Shown piece after piece: positions 42,386 through 50,516 of a DNA stretch of 64,000 nucleotides (position 1 is its first letter; the number at the start of each line of letters is the position of its first letter). A program made the translations under genes and the position numbers. Source of the stretch: Corynebacterium sp. KPL1814 (lineage in GTDB: Bacteria > Actinomycetota > Actinomycetes > Mycobacteriales > Mycobacteriaceae); NCBI RefSeq assembly GCF_000478175.1, contig NZ_KI515778.1, forward strand, positions 193,192 to 257,191, given 5' to 3'. A model generated the notes under the pieces. It was not told the origin of the DNA. It did no database searches and saw nothing but the letters and a program-made list of their open reading frames with translations.

Positions 42386-43372
42386 CTATGAATCGGATTC
42401 TACGGTGAATGCGGTGGACATGCGGGGGATATATCGCGTATCGGTTATCGATCCTTGAGGCGGGCGCTTATTTTTGATGGCCGCAATGAGCTCTGCGGTG
42501 GCTATCTTGCCCATATGATCGACGTTTTGGTCCACTACGGATATAGGTGCCGGTTGGAAGCGCAGGTAAATGAAGTCATCGAAACCGACGAGTGCGACTT
42601 CTTCTCCAATGGCCTTGCCTGAATTATGACAGGCTTCTAAGGCGCCCGCAGTCATCATCGAATCAGCGGCAATGATGGCCGTAACCCCTGCATTAAGTAG
42701 TTCGATCGCACCCTTGTATCCCTCTCGGTGCCGGAAGCTGCCGTGGTGAATGTGGATATCAAGGTCGCGAGTTGCTTGTGTAAAGACAGCGAGGCGCTGC
42801 CTGCCGGTAGAGGTTTCTTGGGGGCCGGAAAGATAGCCAATCGAGGTATGGCCTTTGTCCTTGAGCTGCGCAATTGCCTTATGCATTCCCGGTCCAGGAT
42901 CAGAAATCACGGCGGGAAATTCCCCCAGAGTTCGGTCAATCAATAGCAACGGTCGATGGGAATAGGCCTGGCGGATGGCATCTTCTGCGCCATCGAGGGG
43001 AACAGTAATTATTCCATCGACCTGCCGCTGCGTGAGGGCATCGAGGGCCCGTTCCAAACGCGCAGGATCCTCGCCGCAGCTGGTAATCATGGTGGCGACA
43101 CCGTGAGCATTAGCTTCTTGCTCAATTGCGGCGGCCATGGCTGCGAAATACGAGTTATCCAGGCTTGGTATGACGAGGCCGATGGCATTGGACCGTGCGT
43201 TGCGCAGCGCGCGTGCCTGGGCATTTGGACGATAATTGAGCTGTACGGCTGCCTGTTCTACGCGCGTGCGGGTGGCTGCGGAAATAGCTGGATTACCTGC
43301 CAGTGCGCGCGAGGCGGTGGAAATGGACACCCCAGCAGCGGCGGCTACGTTCTTGAGGGTGGTTGCGGCCAT
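42386..43372 (-). CDS. rbsR: LacI-family regulator of the ribokinase operon
   Basis: A 328-aa repressor. The N-terminal LacI HTH is TLKNVAAAAGVSISTASRAL, with hinge helix NYRPNAQARALRNARSNAIG, followed by a periplasmic-binding-protein-like sensor. The start is ATG 43372, with AGGAG 6 bases upstream; the longer frame from 43426 would begin inside the operator. A perfect 18-bp operator lies 36 bases upstream, so it very likely represses itself and rbsK. Ribose as effector is inferred from rbsK. Confidence 0.92.
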   Translation of the reverse strand: MAATTLKNVAAAAGVSISTASRALAGNPAISAATRTRVEQAAVQLNYRPNAQARALRNARSNAIGLVIPSLDNSYFAAMAAAIEQEANAHGVATMITSCGEDPARLERALDALTQRQVDGIITVPLDGAEDAIRQAYSHRPLLLIDRTLGEFPAVISDPGPGMHKAIAQLKDKGHTSIGYLSGPQETSTGRQRLAVFTQATRDLDIHIHHGSFRHREGYKGAIELLNAGVTAIIAADSMMTAGALEACHNSGKAIGEEVALVGFDDFIYLRFQPAPISVVDQNVDHMGKIATAELIAAIKNKRPPQGSITDTRYIPRMSTAFTVESDS

Positions 43373-43407
43373 TTCGGCTCCTAGGGGGTAGAGCAGCTTC
43401 GACGGGT

Positions 43408-43425
43408 TGTGCAATCGATTGCACA
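43408..43425. promoter_or_regulatory. LacI-type operator
   Basis: TGTGCAATCGATTGCACA is a perfect 18-bp palindrome with the central CG step typical of LacI-family sites. It is placed between the lacI-rbsK operon and the divergent DUF218 gene. Confidence 0.85.
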
Positions 43426-43487
43426 CTTGTGTTCCAATTTACGGTTCAGTACCTGTGCCTGTCAAGGATTCGCGCCGGTCTAAGCTA

Positions 43488-43949
43488 ATGAGCATGGAAA
43501 ATTCCCCGCGCGATCCGCTCCTTGTTTTAGGCTCCCGTGTTACCCACGGTCATCCGGGCGCCATGCTGCGGTCTCGTTTGGATAAGACGCTTGAACTCTA
43601 TTCTGGGCAGACAGTCATCGTCTCTGGCCGCGGGGAAGCGGGCGCGATGGCCGAATACCTCATCAAACGAGGCGTTGATCCTAGGCATGTGCTTGTGGAA
43701 CCGGCTGCTACCAGTACAAATGAAAACCTAGAAAACGCGCACAGCCTTGCACCAGATGCCGTATTGCAGGTGGTTACCAACGATTTCCATGCCCTGCGCA
43801 CCACTTTGTGGGCCTGGCATTTGGGCATTGCAATTAACGTTCACCCCGCGCGCACGCCGTGGCTGTCGATGCCGCGCAATTACCTGCGCGAGGTCGCGGC
43901 GACCCCGCATTCCGCAGTGCGAATTCTGTGGCGGCGACTGCGGAGGTAA
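43488..43949 (+). CDS. DUF218/YdcF-like protein
   Basis: A 153-aa short DUF218 protein: LLVLGSRVTHGHPGAMLRSR, TVIVSGRGEAGAMAEYLIKR, VEPAATSTNENLENA and VTNDFHALRTTLWAWHLG. These are the conserved GSR, SGRGE, STNEN and TNDFH elements of the YdcF/SanA fold. It lacks the N-terminal membrane anchor of longer members, so is likely cytosolic. The start ATG 43488 or 43494 is uncertain. Activity not known. Confidence 0.82.
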   Translation: MSMENSPRDPLLVLGSRVTHGHPGAMLRSRLDKTLELYSGQTVIVSGRGEAGAMAEYLIKRGVDPRHVLVEPAATSTNENLENAHSLAPDAVLQVVTNDFHALRTTLWAWHLGIAINVHPARTPWLSMPRNYLREVAATPHSAVRILWRRLRR

Positions 43950-43955
43950 CCGAGG

Positions 43956-45023
43956 CTATAGCGCCTTGAGTGCCTTACTGATCCCGCTTTGCAAGGTAGG
44001 CCGCGATTGCTTCATGGGGTGGGCAATAGCGCGCAGCCCCATATACGCAATCTGATCGGCGGCGCGATTGAGTGGATCCCCGGCATGGCCGAGCACACGG
44101 CGGATATCCACCTCGCAGGTGCCTTCTAGGTCGCCCCAGGCCTGTTGGAATCGGGACCGCGCACCAGACGATACGCCACGCCACCTGCGTCCCGGCCGTG
44201 CCGCCTTCGAGCCTTTCTTGTGCACAATGTGGTCGACCGCATCCAATGCCGCAACGGAGTCGGATTCGATGACGGCCTTCGTCGCACCTACCTTGAGCAG
44301 GTACTTTAAGGCTAGCGTAAGCGCTTCTAGCTCCAGTTCGTCTGTGCTAGCTTTCGTCTCGCGGGTGCGCAGGCGGTAGTCACCGTTTCCCGCCACGAAA
44401 CACATCGAGCCCTTGAATACGGTATCGGAGGAGGCATCGGTAGCGATGCGCACCACCGCGCCCGCCGGCCACGACGTTGTGTGCGAGAAGTTCGGCCACC
44501 ATTTAGCCTCTGGCGTTTCGACCTTGTTGGCTTCCTTCTGTTTTGGGGCCTCGCCCAGCTTGCGCGCCTTTCGTGCGGTCAGGCCAGCTTGTTTGCGGCG
44601 TGCGGAGCTCGCGCTTGCCGATGCCCGATTCTCCCCCGCAAAGCTCCCCGTCACCGTATAGCCGCGCTTCTCGAGTGCCGCTCGCAGCGCATTTTGCCTG
44701 CGACCAGTGACAATCCAAGTGCTCCCATCGATCCCGCGCAGGGCGCGCTGTAGCTCGCTTACTGCAACTTTGACGATATCGCCCTTTTTAATCTGGCCTT
44801 TGCGCACGAAGCGTGCCTGCGGGGTGTTGACCGCGATGACCCAGCCCTCGATGGTTCCGTCCTGCGCTGAATCCCAGCGTTCGTCCCACAGGGCGATTGC
44901 CACATGGACCGGAGCAGACACCATGTTCTTGGTGATTTTGCGGGTGCCGTAGGTGCGCGATTGCGTACCGGTGAGTGCAGAGAGTTCGAGGGGTTCCATT
45001 GGTTCTAGTAAATCACGCCCCAT
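43956..45023 (-). CDS. RNase H-fold protein with N-terminal extension
   Basis: About 355 aa from ATG 45023; ATG 44999 is also possible. The frame stays open further upstream to 45254, but that part is encoded by tandem repeats and is doubtful. The C-terminal about 150 residues are an RNase HI-like domain: RIATDASSDTVFKG (first Asp), DELELEALTLAL (Glu), VIESDSVAALDAV (Asp) and VLGHAGDPLNRAADQIA (GH...D). The N-terminal half (MVSAPVHVAIALWDERWDSA) is not recognised and has a basic Ala/Lys linker. It may act on RNA-DNA hybrids. Confidence 0.8.
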   Translation of the reverse strand: MGRDLLEPMEPLELSALTGTQSRTYGTRKITKNMVSAPVHVAIALWDERWDSAQDGTIEGWVIAVNTPQARFVRKGQIKKGDIVKVAVSELQRALRGIDGSTWIVTGRRQNALRAALEKRGYTVTGSFAGENRASASASSARRKQAGLTARKARKLGEAPKQKEANKVETPEAKWWPNFSHTTSWPAGAVVRIATDASSDTVFKGSMCFVAGNGDYRLRTRETKASTDELELEALTLALKYLLKVGATKAVIESDSVAALDAVDHIVHKKGSKAARPGRRWRGVSSGARSRFQQAWGDLEGTCEVDIRRVLGHAGDPLNRAADQIAYMGLRAIAHPMKQSRPTLQSGISKALKAL

Positions 45024-45115
45024 TCCAGCGGTGAACTGCACGCGCCTGTAGTGGACTCGATTCGTGACTGTTCGCGATAGTTCTAGGACTCGTTGCGGCC
45101 AGTCTCGCAACAGTG

Positions 45116-45256
45116 CCACAAAAGAGCTGTGCAACGGATTGTTCAGGAAGCTGCGCAAAGGCCCCTTCAGGAAGCTCCGAAATGGGCTGTGCAAAGGCCC
45201 CTTCAGGTTGCTCCGCAACCGGTTGCTCAAAGGCCTCTTTAGGTTGCTCCGCAAAA
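45116..45256. repeat. Imperfect about 24-bp tandem repeats
   Basis: Repeated blocks of the type GCAAAGGCCCCTTCAGGAAG, CTCCGAAATGGGC and GGTTGCTCCGCAA across about 140 bases. They give apparent low-complexity reading frames on both strands (for example EQPEGAFAQP), so coding there is suspect. It abuts repeat A copy 3. Confidence 0.6.
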
Positions 45257-45371
45257 GTGCAGGGTCCCATGCAACATTTGAAGAAGATTTGCGATATTTG
45301 AGGCGCTAGTTTGCTCAGTTATTGCAGTGGAGGATGACCATAGGAGGCTGACCATAGGAGGCTGACCCTCC
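45257..45371 (+). repeat. Dispersed repeat family A, copy 3
   Basis: It begins GTGCAGGGTCC and contains CAACATTTGAAGAAGATTTG and GTTTGCTCAGTTATTGCAGT, as in copy 2. The right end, GTGGAGGATGACC, is altered and followed by a 14-bp tandem (ATAGGAGGCTGACC twice). The remaining bases up to 45540 show no further feature. Confidence 0.75.
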
Positions 45372-45540
45372 AACCCCTGACTGAAAGCGGCCGACTACCT
45401 AGCCTTCCGCAACAGATGCTGGCCGTCCGCTCCGTGGACCGTCACCCGTTCGGTGCAGATTGCCGGCGGAGAGCTCAGAATGTGACCATTTGGAGCATCA
45501 CGCCCGGCAGTTTCTCTAGGAAGCCGCGAAGATAAAGAGC

Positions 45541-46440
45541 ATGTTAAATCATGAGTTAATTAATCTTCGTTACGCAGGTTCAACTAGTCCTTACTATCCC
45601 GCGCTGTACACGGGCGAATTAAAGCGAGTCGCTCCATGGATTGCAGTGAAAACAACGACGTGGGAAAGCTGGCCATGGCATAAGCAACAGCTTGCCCTTA
45701 CTTTAGCGGCCGGCCTAAGTGCGCACCGAGCGTCATTGGTGGCTAAGTCGGCTGCGCGTATTTGGGGAATTTGGGTAATTCCGCGGAGAAATGAGGTCGT
45801 CGAACTCGCTTCACCTTCAGGAAGTATCCCACCGAAAACGCACTGGCCGCGAAAGTACTACCGAATGTCACGTATAGGGGAGACATCGGTGGAAAGGTCT
45901 GGGGTTCGGATGACGAATCCGGCGCGGACGTGCTTGGATATCGCCAGGCTACATGGGTTTGCGGAGGGGCTTGTTGCGGTCGATTCCGCATTGCGTGCGG
46001 GCCTAGTTTCGGTAGAAGAACTAAAGGAAACCCGGGCAGTAATGGCTCGGATGAAGGGGCCTCTCCCCATGAAAATGGTGGTGGAGCATGCGTATGCCGG
46101 TTCTGAATCACCGTACGAGTCGCTGTTGCGGGCGTTAATTATTGAAAAGATTCCCTCGGCCACTGTGTACCCACAATTTCGCGTATTGGGAAAGTACCGG
46201 GCTGACTTATGCATCGATGGGTGGCTCATTATTGAGGTCGACGGGGATACCAAGTACGACGGTACTTATGGGAAAGCGCCGGAAACAGTGGTCAAGGAAC
46301 AGATGCGCCGGCAACGAGAAATCGAAAACCAGCGATTTACGGTATTGAGGTTTGGGCCAAAAGAGCTGGTTAATGACCCGAATAGGGTCGTAGAGACAAT
46401 AGTTGAATACCTGGGGCGAAAGACGGGAAAAGTAGCGTAG
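45541..46440 (+). CDS. AbiEi-like/DUF559 protein, second copy
   Basis: A 299-aa protein built like that at 40584-41447, but distinct in sequence: an N-terminal regulator-like region (residues 1-about 180, with NPARTCLDIARLHGFAEGLV) and a C-terminal DUF559 nuclease-like domain (GSESPYESLLRALI, then YRADLCIDGWLIIEVDGDTK and QRFTVLRFGPKEL). The E...D...ExD arrangement fits PD-(D/E)xK enzymes. No partner gene is coupled. The lower-GC codon use compared with its neighbours suggests horizontal origin. Confidence 0.78.
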   Translation: MLNHELINLRYAGSTSPYYPALYTGELKRVAPWIAVKTTTWESWPWHKQQLALTLAAGLSAHRASLVAKSAARIWGIWVIPRRNEVVELASPSGSIPPKTHWPRKYYRMSRIGETSVERSGVRMTNPARTCLDIARLHGFAEGLVAVDSALRAGLVSVEELKETRAVMARMKGPLPMKMVVEHAYAGSESPYESLLRALIIEKIPSATVYPQFRVLGKYRADLCIDGWLIIEVDGDTKYDGTYGKAPETVVKEQMRRQREIENQRFTVLRFGPKELVNDPNRVVETIVEYLGRKTGKVA

Positions 46441-46463
46441 ATCACCCCCGTGGTACCCCTAGC

Positions 46464-46483
46464 TATAGATGTTGTTGAACAAC
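46464..46483 (+). promoter_or_regulatory. -10 and GntR-type operator of the Nramp-DUF1445 operon
   Basis: TATAGAT (46464-46470) is a good -10. It is immediately followed by GTTGTTGAACAAC (46471-46483), an 11-bp palindrome TTGTTGAACAA with flanking G/C. The same palindrome lies at the pxpA promoter (54661-54671). Confidence 0.65.
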
Positions 46484-46552
46484 CTCCGTAATAGCAATTA
46501 TGATGATGCGAATCACAATTAAGAGAGACCGGCGTCACGAAAGGTGAGACTA

Positions 46553-47800
46553 GTGAGTGCTGAAAAACAGGCTTCCGCCCCGTCACCGGCGGGGGCGGAG
46601 GCGGATGCGAAAACCCCGCCCAAGGGCATTGGCGCCATGGCGGGAGCCATGTTCCTCATGGCTACCTCGGCCATTGGCCCGGGCTTTTTGACCCAGACTT
46701 CGGTCTTTACCGTCCAGATGGGCGCTTCTTTTGCCTTCGCTATCGCGCTGTCCATCTTGGTGGACATTGCCATCCAGCTCAATGTGTGGCGCGTGCTCTG
46801 CGTGACGGGAATGCGCGCCAATACCTTGGGCAATACCGTCCTGCCCGGTCTAGGTTGGGTGCTCGCCGGCTTCGTCTTTTTCGGCGGGGCGATTTTTAAT
46901 ATCGGTAATATCGCCGGCGCAGGCTTGGGCTTGAACGCGATGCTGGGCATCGATGCGCGCATCGGCGGCGTCATTGCGGCGGCGATTGCGGTGTTTATCT
47001 TCCTCTCCCGCCGCGCTGGAATGGCGCTGGACCGCCTCGTGGCCGCCCTGGGCGCGGTGATGATCCTGCTCATGTTGTACGTGGCCATCGTCAGCCAGCC
47101 GCCGGTAGGGGAGGCGCTTAAGAATACCGTCGCGCCGGGGGAAATCGATTTCTTCGTCATTACCACCATCATCGGCGGCACCGTCGGTGGCTATATCACT
47201 TTTGCCGGCGCGCACCGGTTGATCGATGCGGGCTTATCTGGCGTTGAAAACGTCAAGAACATTACGCGGACTTCCGTCAGCGGCATCATCGTTACCGGCA
47301 TTATGCGCATGCTGCTCTTCTTGGCGGTGTTGGGCGTGGTGGCCACGGGCGTCACGCTAAAGGAAAATAATACTGCCGCCGATGCCTTCTATCATGCAGC
47401 TGGTGAATTCGGCCTCCGCGCATTCGGTATGGTGCTGTTTGCCGCAGGCCTATCTTCCGTCATCGGTGCCGCTTATACCTCGGTGTCCTTCGTGACCACC
47501 CAGGAAACCCCGGCCCGGACCCGCAATATCTTCACCGTTATCTTCATTACGGTTTGTACGATCATTTTTGTACTAATCAACTCCGCACCGCAAAAGCTCT
47601 TGATCTTCGCCGGTGCGATTAACGGGCTCATCCTTCCCATCGGCTTCGCGCTGGTGATGTGGGTGGCCTGGCGCCGCAAGGACCTGCTGCAGGGCTATGA
47701 GTACCCAAAGTGGCTGCTTATCCTTGGCAGCCTGGCCTGGTTGCTGACCATTTTCATCGGGCTTCGAGCAGTTTCAGGAATTACAGCGATATGGGCATAA
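46553..47800 (+). CDS. Nramp-family transporter lacking the DPGN metal motif
   Basis: A 415-aa protein, about 11 membrane helices, from GTG 46553 (AAAGG 8 bases upstream). The Nramp fold is recognisable (IGPGFLTQTSVFTVQMGASF; GAHRLIDAGLSG in helix 6), but helix 1 has no DPGN and helix 6 no MPH, residues needed for divalent metal binding. Nramp-like proteins of this sort recur in 5-oxoprolinase loci together with DUF1445, so an organic substrate such as 5-oxoproline is more plausible than metal; this is inference. Its stop overlaps the region of the next start. Confidence 0.82.
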   Translation: MSAEKQASAPSPAGAEADAKTPPKGIGAMAGAMFLMATSAIGPGFLTQTSVFTVQMGASFAFAIALSILVDIAIQLNVWRVLCVTGMRANTLGNTVLPGLGWVLAGFVFFGGAIFNIGNIAGAGLGLNAMLGIDARIGGVIAAAIAVFIFLSRRAGMALDRLVAALGAVMILLMLYVAIVSQPPVGEALKNTVAPGEIDFFVITTIIGGTVGGYITFAGAHRLIDAGLSGVENVKNITRTSVSGIIVTGIMRMLLFLAVLGVVATGVTLKENNTAADAFYHAAGEFGLRAFGMVLFAAGLSSVIGAAYTSVSFVTTQETPARTRNIFTVIFITVCTIIFVLINSAPQKLLIFAGAINGLILPIGFALVMWVAWRRKDLLQGYEYPKWLLILGSLAWLLTIFIGLRAVSGITAIWA

Positions 47801-48570
47801 TGCAGACGCCAGAAGAGGTACGCGAGTTTGCGCGCACCCACGAGATGACCACCACCGCCGGGCACGCGCAGGGCTACATGCAGGCCAACCTGCTCTCGCT
47901 GCCCAGCGAATACGCCTTCGACTTCCTCCTTTTTGCCCAGCGCAACCCCAAGCCGTGCCCCATCGTCGGCGTGCTTGAGGCGGGCCAGTACACCTCGGAT
48001 CTGCTACCTGGCGGCGATATCCGCACCGATATCCCGGCCTATCGCATCTTTGAGCATGGTGAGCACACGGCCACGCTTGCCGATGCCACCTCCCATTACA
48101 CCCCCGACATGGTCAGCTTCCTTATCGGCTGTTCGTTTACCTTTGAAACGGCGTTGGTGGATGCGGGCATCGAGATCGCGCATATTAAACAGCAACGCAA
48201 TGTGCCGATGTACCGGACGAATATTCCTACTACTCCTGCGGGCGTATTTTCCGGACCGATGGTGGTATCGATGCGCCCGATTCCGGCATCGCAGGTCTCC
48301 GATGCGGTGCGCATTACCTCCCGCTATCCGTCCGTGCATGGCGCGCCGGTGCACGTGGGGGATCCGGCGGCCATCGGTATCGCGGATTTAGCGCACCCAG
48401 ACTTTGGTGATGCGGTGGACATTCCAGAAGGTTGCCTGCCCGTCTTTTGGGCGTGTGGGGTTACTCCGCAGGCCATCGTGATGGAATCAAAGCCAGAGCT
48501 GGCCATTTCCCATGCGCCGGGCAAGATGCTGGTGACCAATGCCCGCGATGCGGAGTACCTCATCCCATAG
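47791..48570 (+). CDS. DUF1445 putative hydro-lyase
   Basis: About 259 aa from ATG 47791 (CAGGAA about 10 bases upstream; ATG 47800, overlapping the transporter stop, is the alternative). DUF1445 signatures: GHAQGYMQANLLSLPSEYAF, GGDIRTDIPAYRIFEHG, FLIGCSFTFETALVDAGI and CGVTPQAIVMESKPELAISH. Members include D-glutamate cyclase, which interconverts D-glutamate and 5-oxo-D-proline. That activity would feed the Pxp enzymes encoded 4 kb downstream. Confidence 0.9.
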   Translation: MGIMQTPEEVREFARTHEMTTTAGHAQGYMQANLLSLPSEYAFDFLLFAQRNPKPCPIVGVLEAGQYTSDLLPGGDIRTDIPAYRIFEHGEHTATLADATSHYTPDMVSFLIGCSFTFETALVDAGIEIAHIKQQRNVPMYRTNIPTTPAGVFSGPMVVSMRPIPASQVSDAVRITSRYPSVHGAPVHVGDPAAIGIADLAHPDFGDAVDIPEGCLPVFWACGVTPQAIVMESKPELAISHAPGKMLVTNARDAEYLIP

Positions 48571-48590
48571 GCATATACCCCGCCGCTTAA

Positions 48591-49208
48591 TTAGTCCGTG
48601 AAGGACAAGATGGTATCGCAAGTTTCTAAGAGGCTATCGCGCAAGTGCGTGGTGGCCTCTTCCCGTTTTCCATCCGCGATGAGCGTGGCCACATCAACGT
48701 TGCCTTGAATGTGCTCGGCGTGCAGCTGCGGGTAGCGCGGGATGACCAATAAAAAGGTAAGCCGCATGCGCGCGAGCAGGTTGCTCATCTGCTCATCCAA
48801 GGTAGCGGAACCTAGCCCTGCTACCAGTGCTTGGTGGAAGCGCTGGTTGATGGAGGAGACTTCCTGAGGCTTATTGCGCTTCGCGCACTCGAAGGCGGAG
48901 GAGGCGAGGGAGATGAGCGAGGGGGCATCGGCAAACGCGCCCCACCGCGCGGCGGACGGCTCGATGGCGGCGCGGGCGGCGAATAAATCGCGGATATAGG
49001 CGGAATCTGGGGTGGCGATGAAGACGCCGCGGTGAGGGATGCGCTCGACCAGGCGCTCGGCGGCGAGCGTGGTAAACGCCTCGCGGAGGGTATTGCGGGA
49101 GCAACCGAATTGCTCAGCCACCTTTACCTCACTGAGTTGCTCGCCGGGCTGAAAATTGCCGGCCGACATCTCTTGGCGCAAAGCGGTGGCGACGGACTGG
49201 GAAAGCAT
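48591..49208 (-). CDS. GntR-family regulator with FCD sensor domain
   Basis: A 205-aa FadR-type protein: N-terminal winged helix (LSEVKVAEQFGCSRNTLREA) and FCD ligand-binding domain (residues about 75-200, with FAARAAIEPSAARWGAFAD and SINQRFHQALVAG). The start is ATG 49208, preceded by GTGAGGGAC. It is convergent to the DUF1445 gene and divergent from the AAA+ ATPase. It is the natural candidate to bind the palindrome TTGTTGAACAA found at both neighbouring 5-oxoproline operons. Confidence 0.9.
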   Translation of the reverse strand: MLSQSVATALRQEMSAGNFQPGEQLSEVKVAEQFGCSRNTLREAFTTLAAERLVERIPHRGVFIATPDSAYIRDLFAARAAIEPSAARWGAFADAPSLISLASSAFECAKRNKPQEVSSINQRFHQALVAGLGSATLDEQMSNLLARMRLTFLLVIPRYPQLHAEHIQGNVDVATLIADGKREEATTHLRDSLLETCDTILSFTD

Positions 49209-49265
49209 GTCCCTCACCTTACTGAATGGGTGAGGCGTCAACGGCCATTCCGTATGACTTAAAGA

Positions 49266-49336
49266 TCTAAAAGTTCTAAAGAGGCGGCGAAGTTCTAAAG
49301 GATCTAAACTTAAACCATAGTTCTAAAGGATCTAAA
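49266..49336. repeat. Iteron-like array: three 28-bp periods of paired TCTAAA
   Basis: TCTAAA occurs at 49266, 49275, 49294, 49303, 49322 and 49331: pairs 9 bp apart repeating exactly every 28 bp. The longest shared unit is GTTCTAAAGGATCTAAA. The last box ends 16 bases before the GTG of the AAA+ ATPase gene. Confidence 0.85.
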
Positions 49337-49352
49337 TGGAAGGTCTGTCAGA

Positions 49353-50486
49353 GTGATTCCGGATAAGAATCCTTTTCGCCCCAGTTTCGGCGCGTCGCCG
49401 GTGCAGTTGGCCGGGCGCGAATTTGAAATCAGCTCGTTTAACTATGGGCTGGTGGGCGGTGTGGGCAGCATGCAGCGCGCCTTGCTAGTCAGCGGTACGC
49501 GCGGGGTGGGAAAAACGGTACTTCTCAATGAGTTTGAAGAATCCGCGCGCCGCCTTGGGTGGGTAGTTATCCGCGCCTATGCGGATGCCCAGATGGTGAC
49601 GCAGTTGCGCGATTCCACGATTCCGGAAGCCATCGAGGAGCTGGACTATACGGAGACTCCTGGCCGCAAGATCACGGGATTCTCGGTGGCGGGCGTGGGA
49701 TCTGTGACGACGCAATTGCCCCACAACCAGGCCCAGCCCAGCCTGGTCTCGCGGCTGCGCAGCCTCCTGAAGTCCGCGCGTGCCCATGATGCGGGCGTCT
49801 TGTTGACGGTTGATGAGGTGCAAGCGGCCAGCGTGGATGAGCTTGCACAGCTCGCAACCGCCATCCAGGATCTCATTCGCGACGAATACGATATCGCCTT
49901 CGCCGCCGCGGGATTGACGTTTGGGGTAGAAGAGCTATTGGAGCATGAGGGCACCACCTTTTTGCGTCGCGCTCAAAGGCTGGATTTGGGGCTGCTTGAT
50001 GATGCCACCGTGGCCGATACCCTGCGCAGCACCGCTACCGCGGCTGGTCGCGGTTTTAGCGAGCGCGCTTTAAAAGACGCGACCGCATTGGTGCAGGGGT
50101 ATCCGTACTTATTGCAGCTGGTCGGCGCTTTGGCGTGGACCCGTGCGGTACTCGATGGGGCGGATGCCATCGAGGAGCGTCACGTGTCCTCCATTGCGCG
50201 CGAGATTCCAGCGCATATGGGCAACCAGGTGCACAGGATTGCGTTGAAGAATGTTCCTGACGCCCAGCGCGCTTTTCTCAACGCCATGGCGGAGCTGGAA
50301 ACCGAACACGGGGCTGATATTCCCACCGGTGCCATCGCGGCGCACCTGGGCAAGACTCCCAATGCCATTTCCATGGCCCGCAAGCTGCTATTAGAGCGCG
50401 ATCTCATCGCTAGCCGCCGCTATGGAACCGTGCGTTTCCTCTTGCCCTACCTTGGCGAGTATTTGCGCGGCCAGGCGCCCAGGTAG
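49353..50486 (+). CDS. AAA+ ATPase with C-terminal winged helix (Orc1/Cdc6-like plan)
   Basis: A 377-aa protein: Walker A SGTRGVGKTVLLNEF (about residues 47-61), Walker B GVLLTVDEVQAA (about 147-158), and a C-terminal winged helix (DIPTGAIAAHLGKTPNAISM, RRYGTVRFLLPYLGEYL). Plan and length match bacterial ORC1/Cdc6-like or AAA_16 ATPases of unknown role. The start is GTG 49353 with GGAAGG upstream. The periodic TCTAAA array directly upstream could be its own binding site. It is convergent with the biotin carboxylase gene, with a 30-base gap. Confidence 0.85.
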   Translation: MIPDKNPFRPSFGASPVQLAGREFEISSFNYGLVGGVGSMQRALLVSGTRGVGKTVLLNEFEESARRLGWVVIRAYADAQMVTQLRDSTIPEAIEELDYTETPGRKITGFSVAGVGSVTTQLPHNQAQPSLVSRLRSLLKSARAHDAGVLLTVDEVQAASVDELAQLATAIQDLIRDEYDIAFAAAGLTFGVEELLEHEGTTFLRRAQRLDLGLLDDATVADTLRSTATAAGRGFSERALKDATALVQGYPYLLQLVGALAWTRAVLDGADAIEERHVSSIAREIPAHMGNQVHRIALKNVPDAQRAFLNAMAELETEHGADIPTGAIAAHLGKTPNAISMARKLLLERDLIASRRYGTVRFLLPYLGEYLRGQAPR

Positions 50487-50516
50487 GTGCGCGGGCCAAC
50501 CGGCAGGCAGCACGCG

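Noticed and set aside
45013..45270. 85-aa minus-strand frame with repeated EQPEGAFAQP
   Set aside because: Produced by tandem repeat DNA; competing open frames on both strands and no ribosome site.
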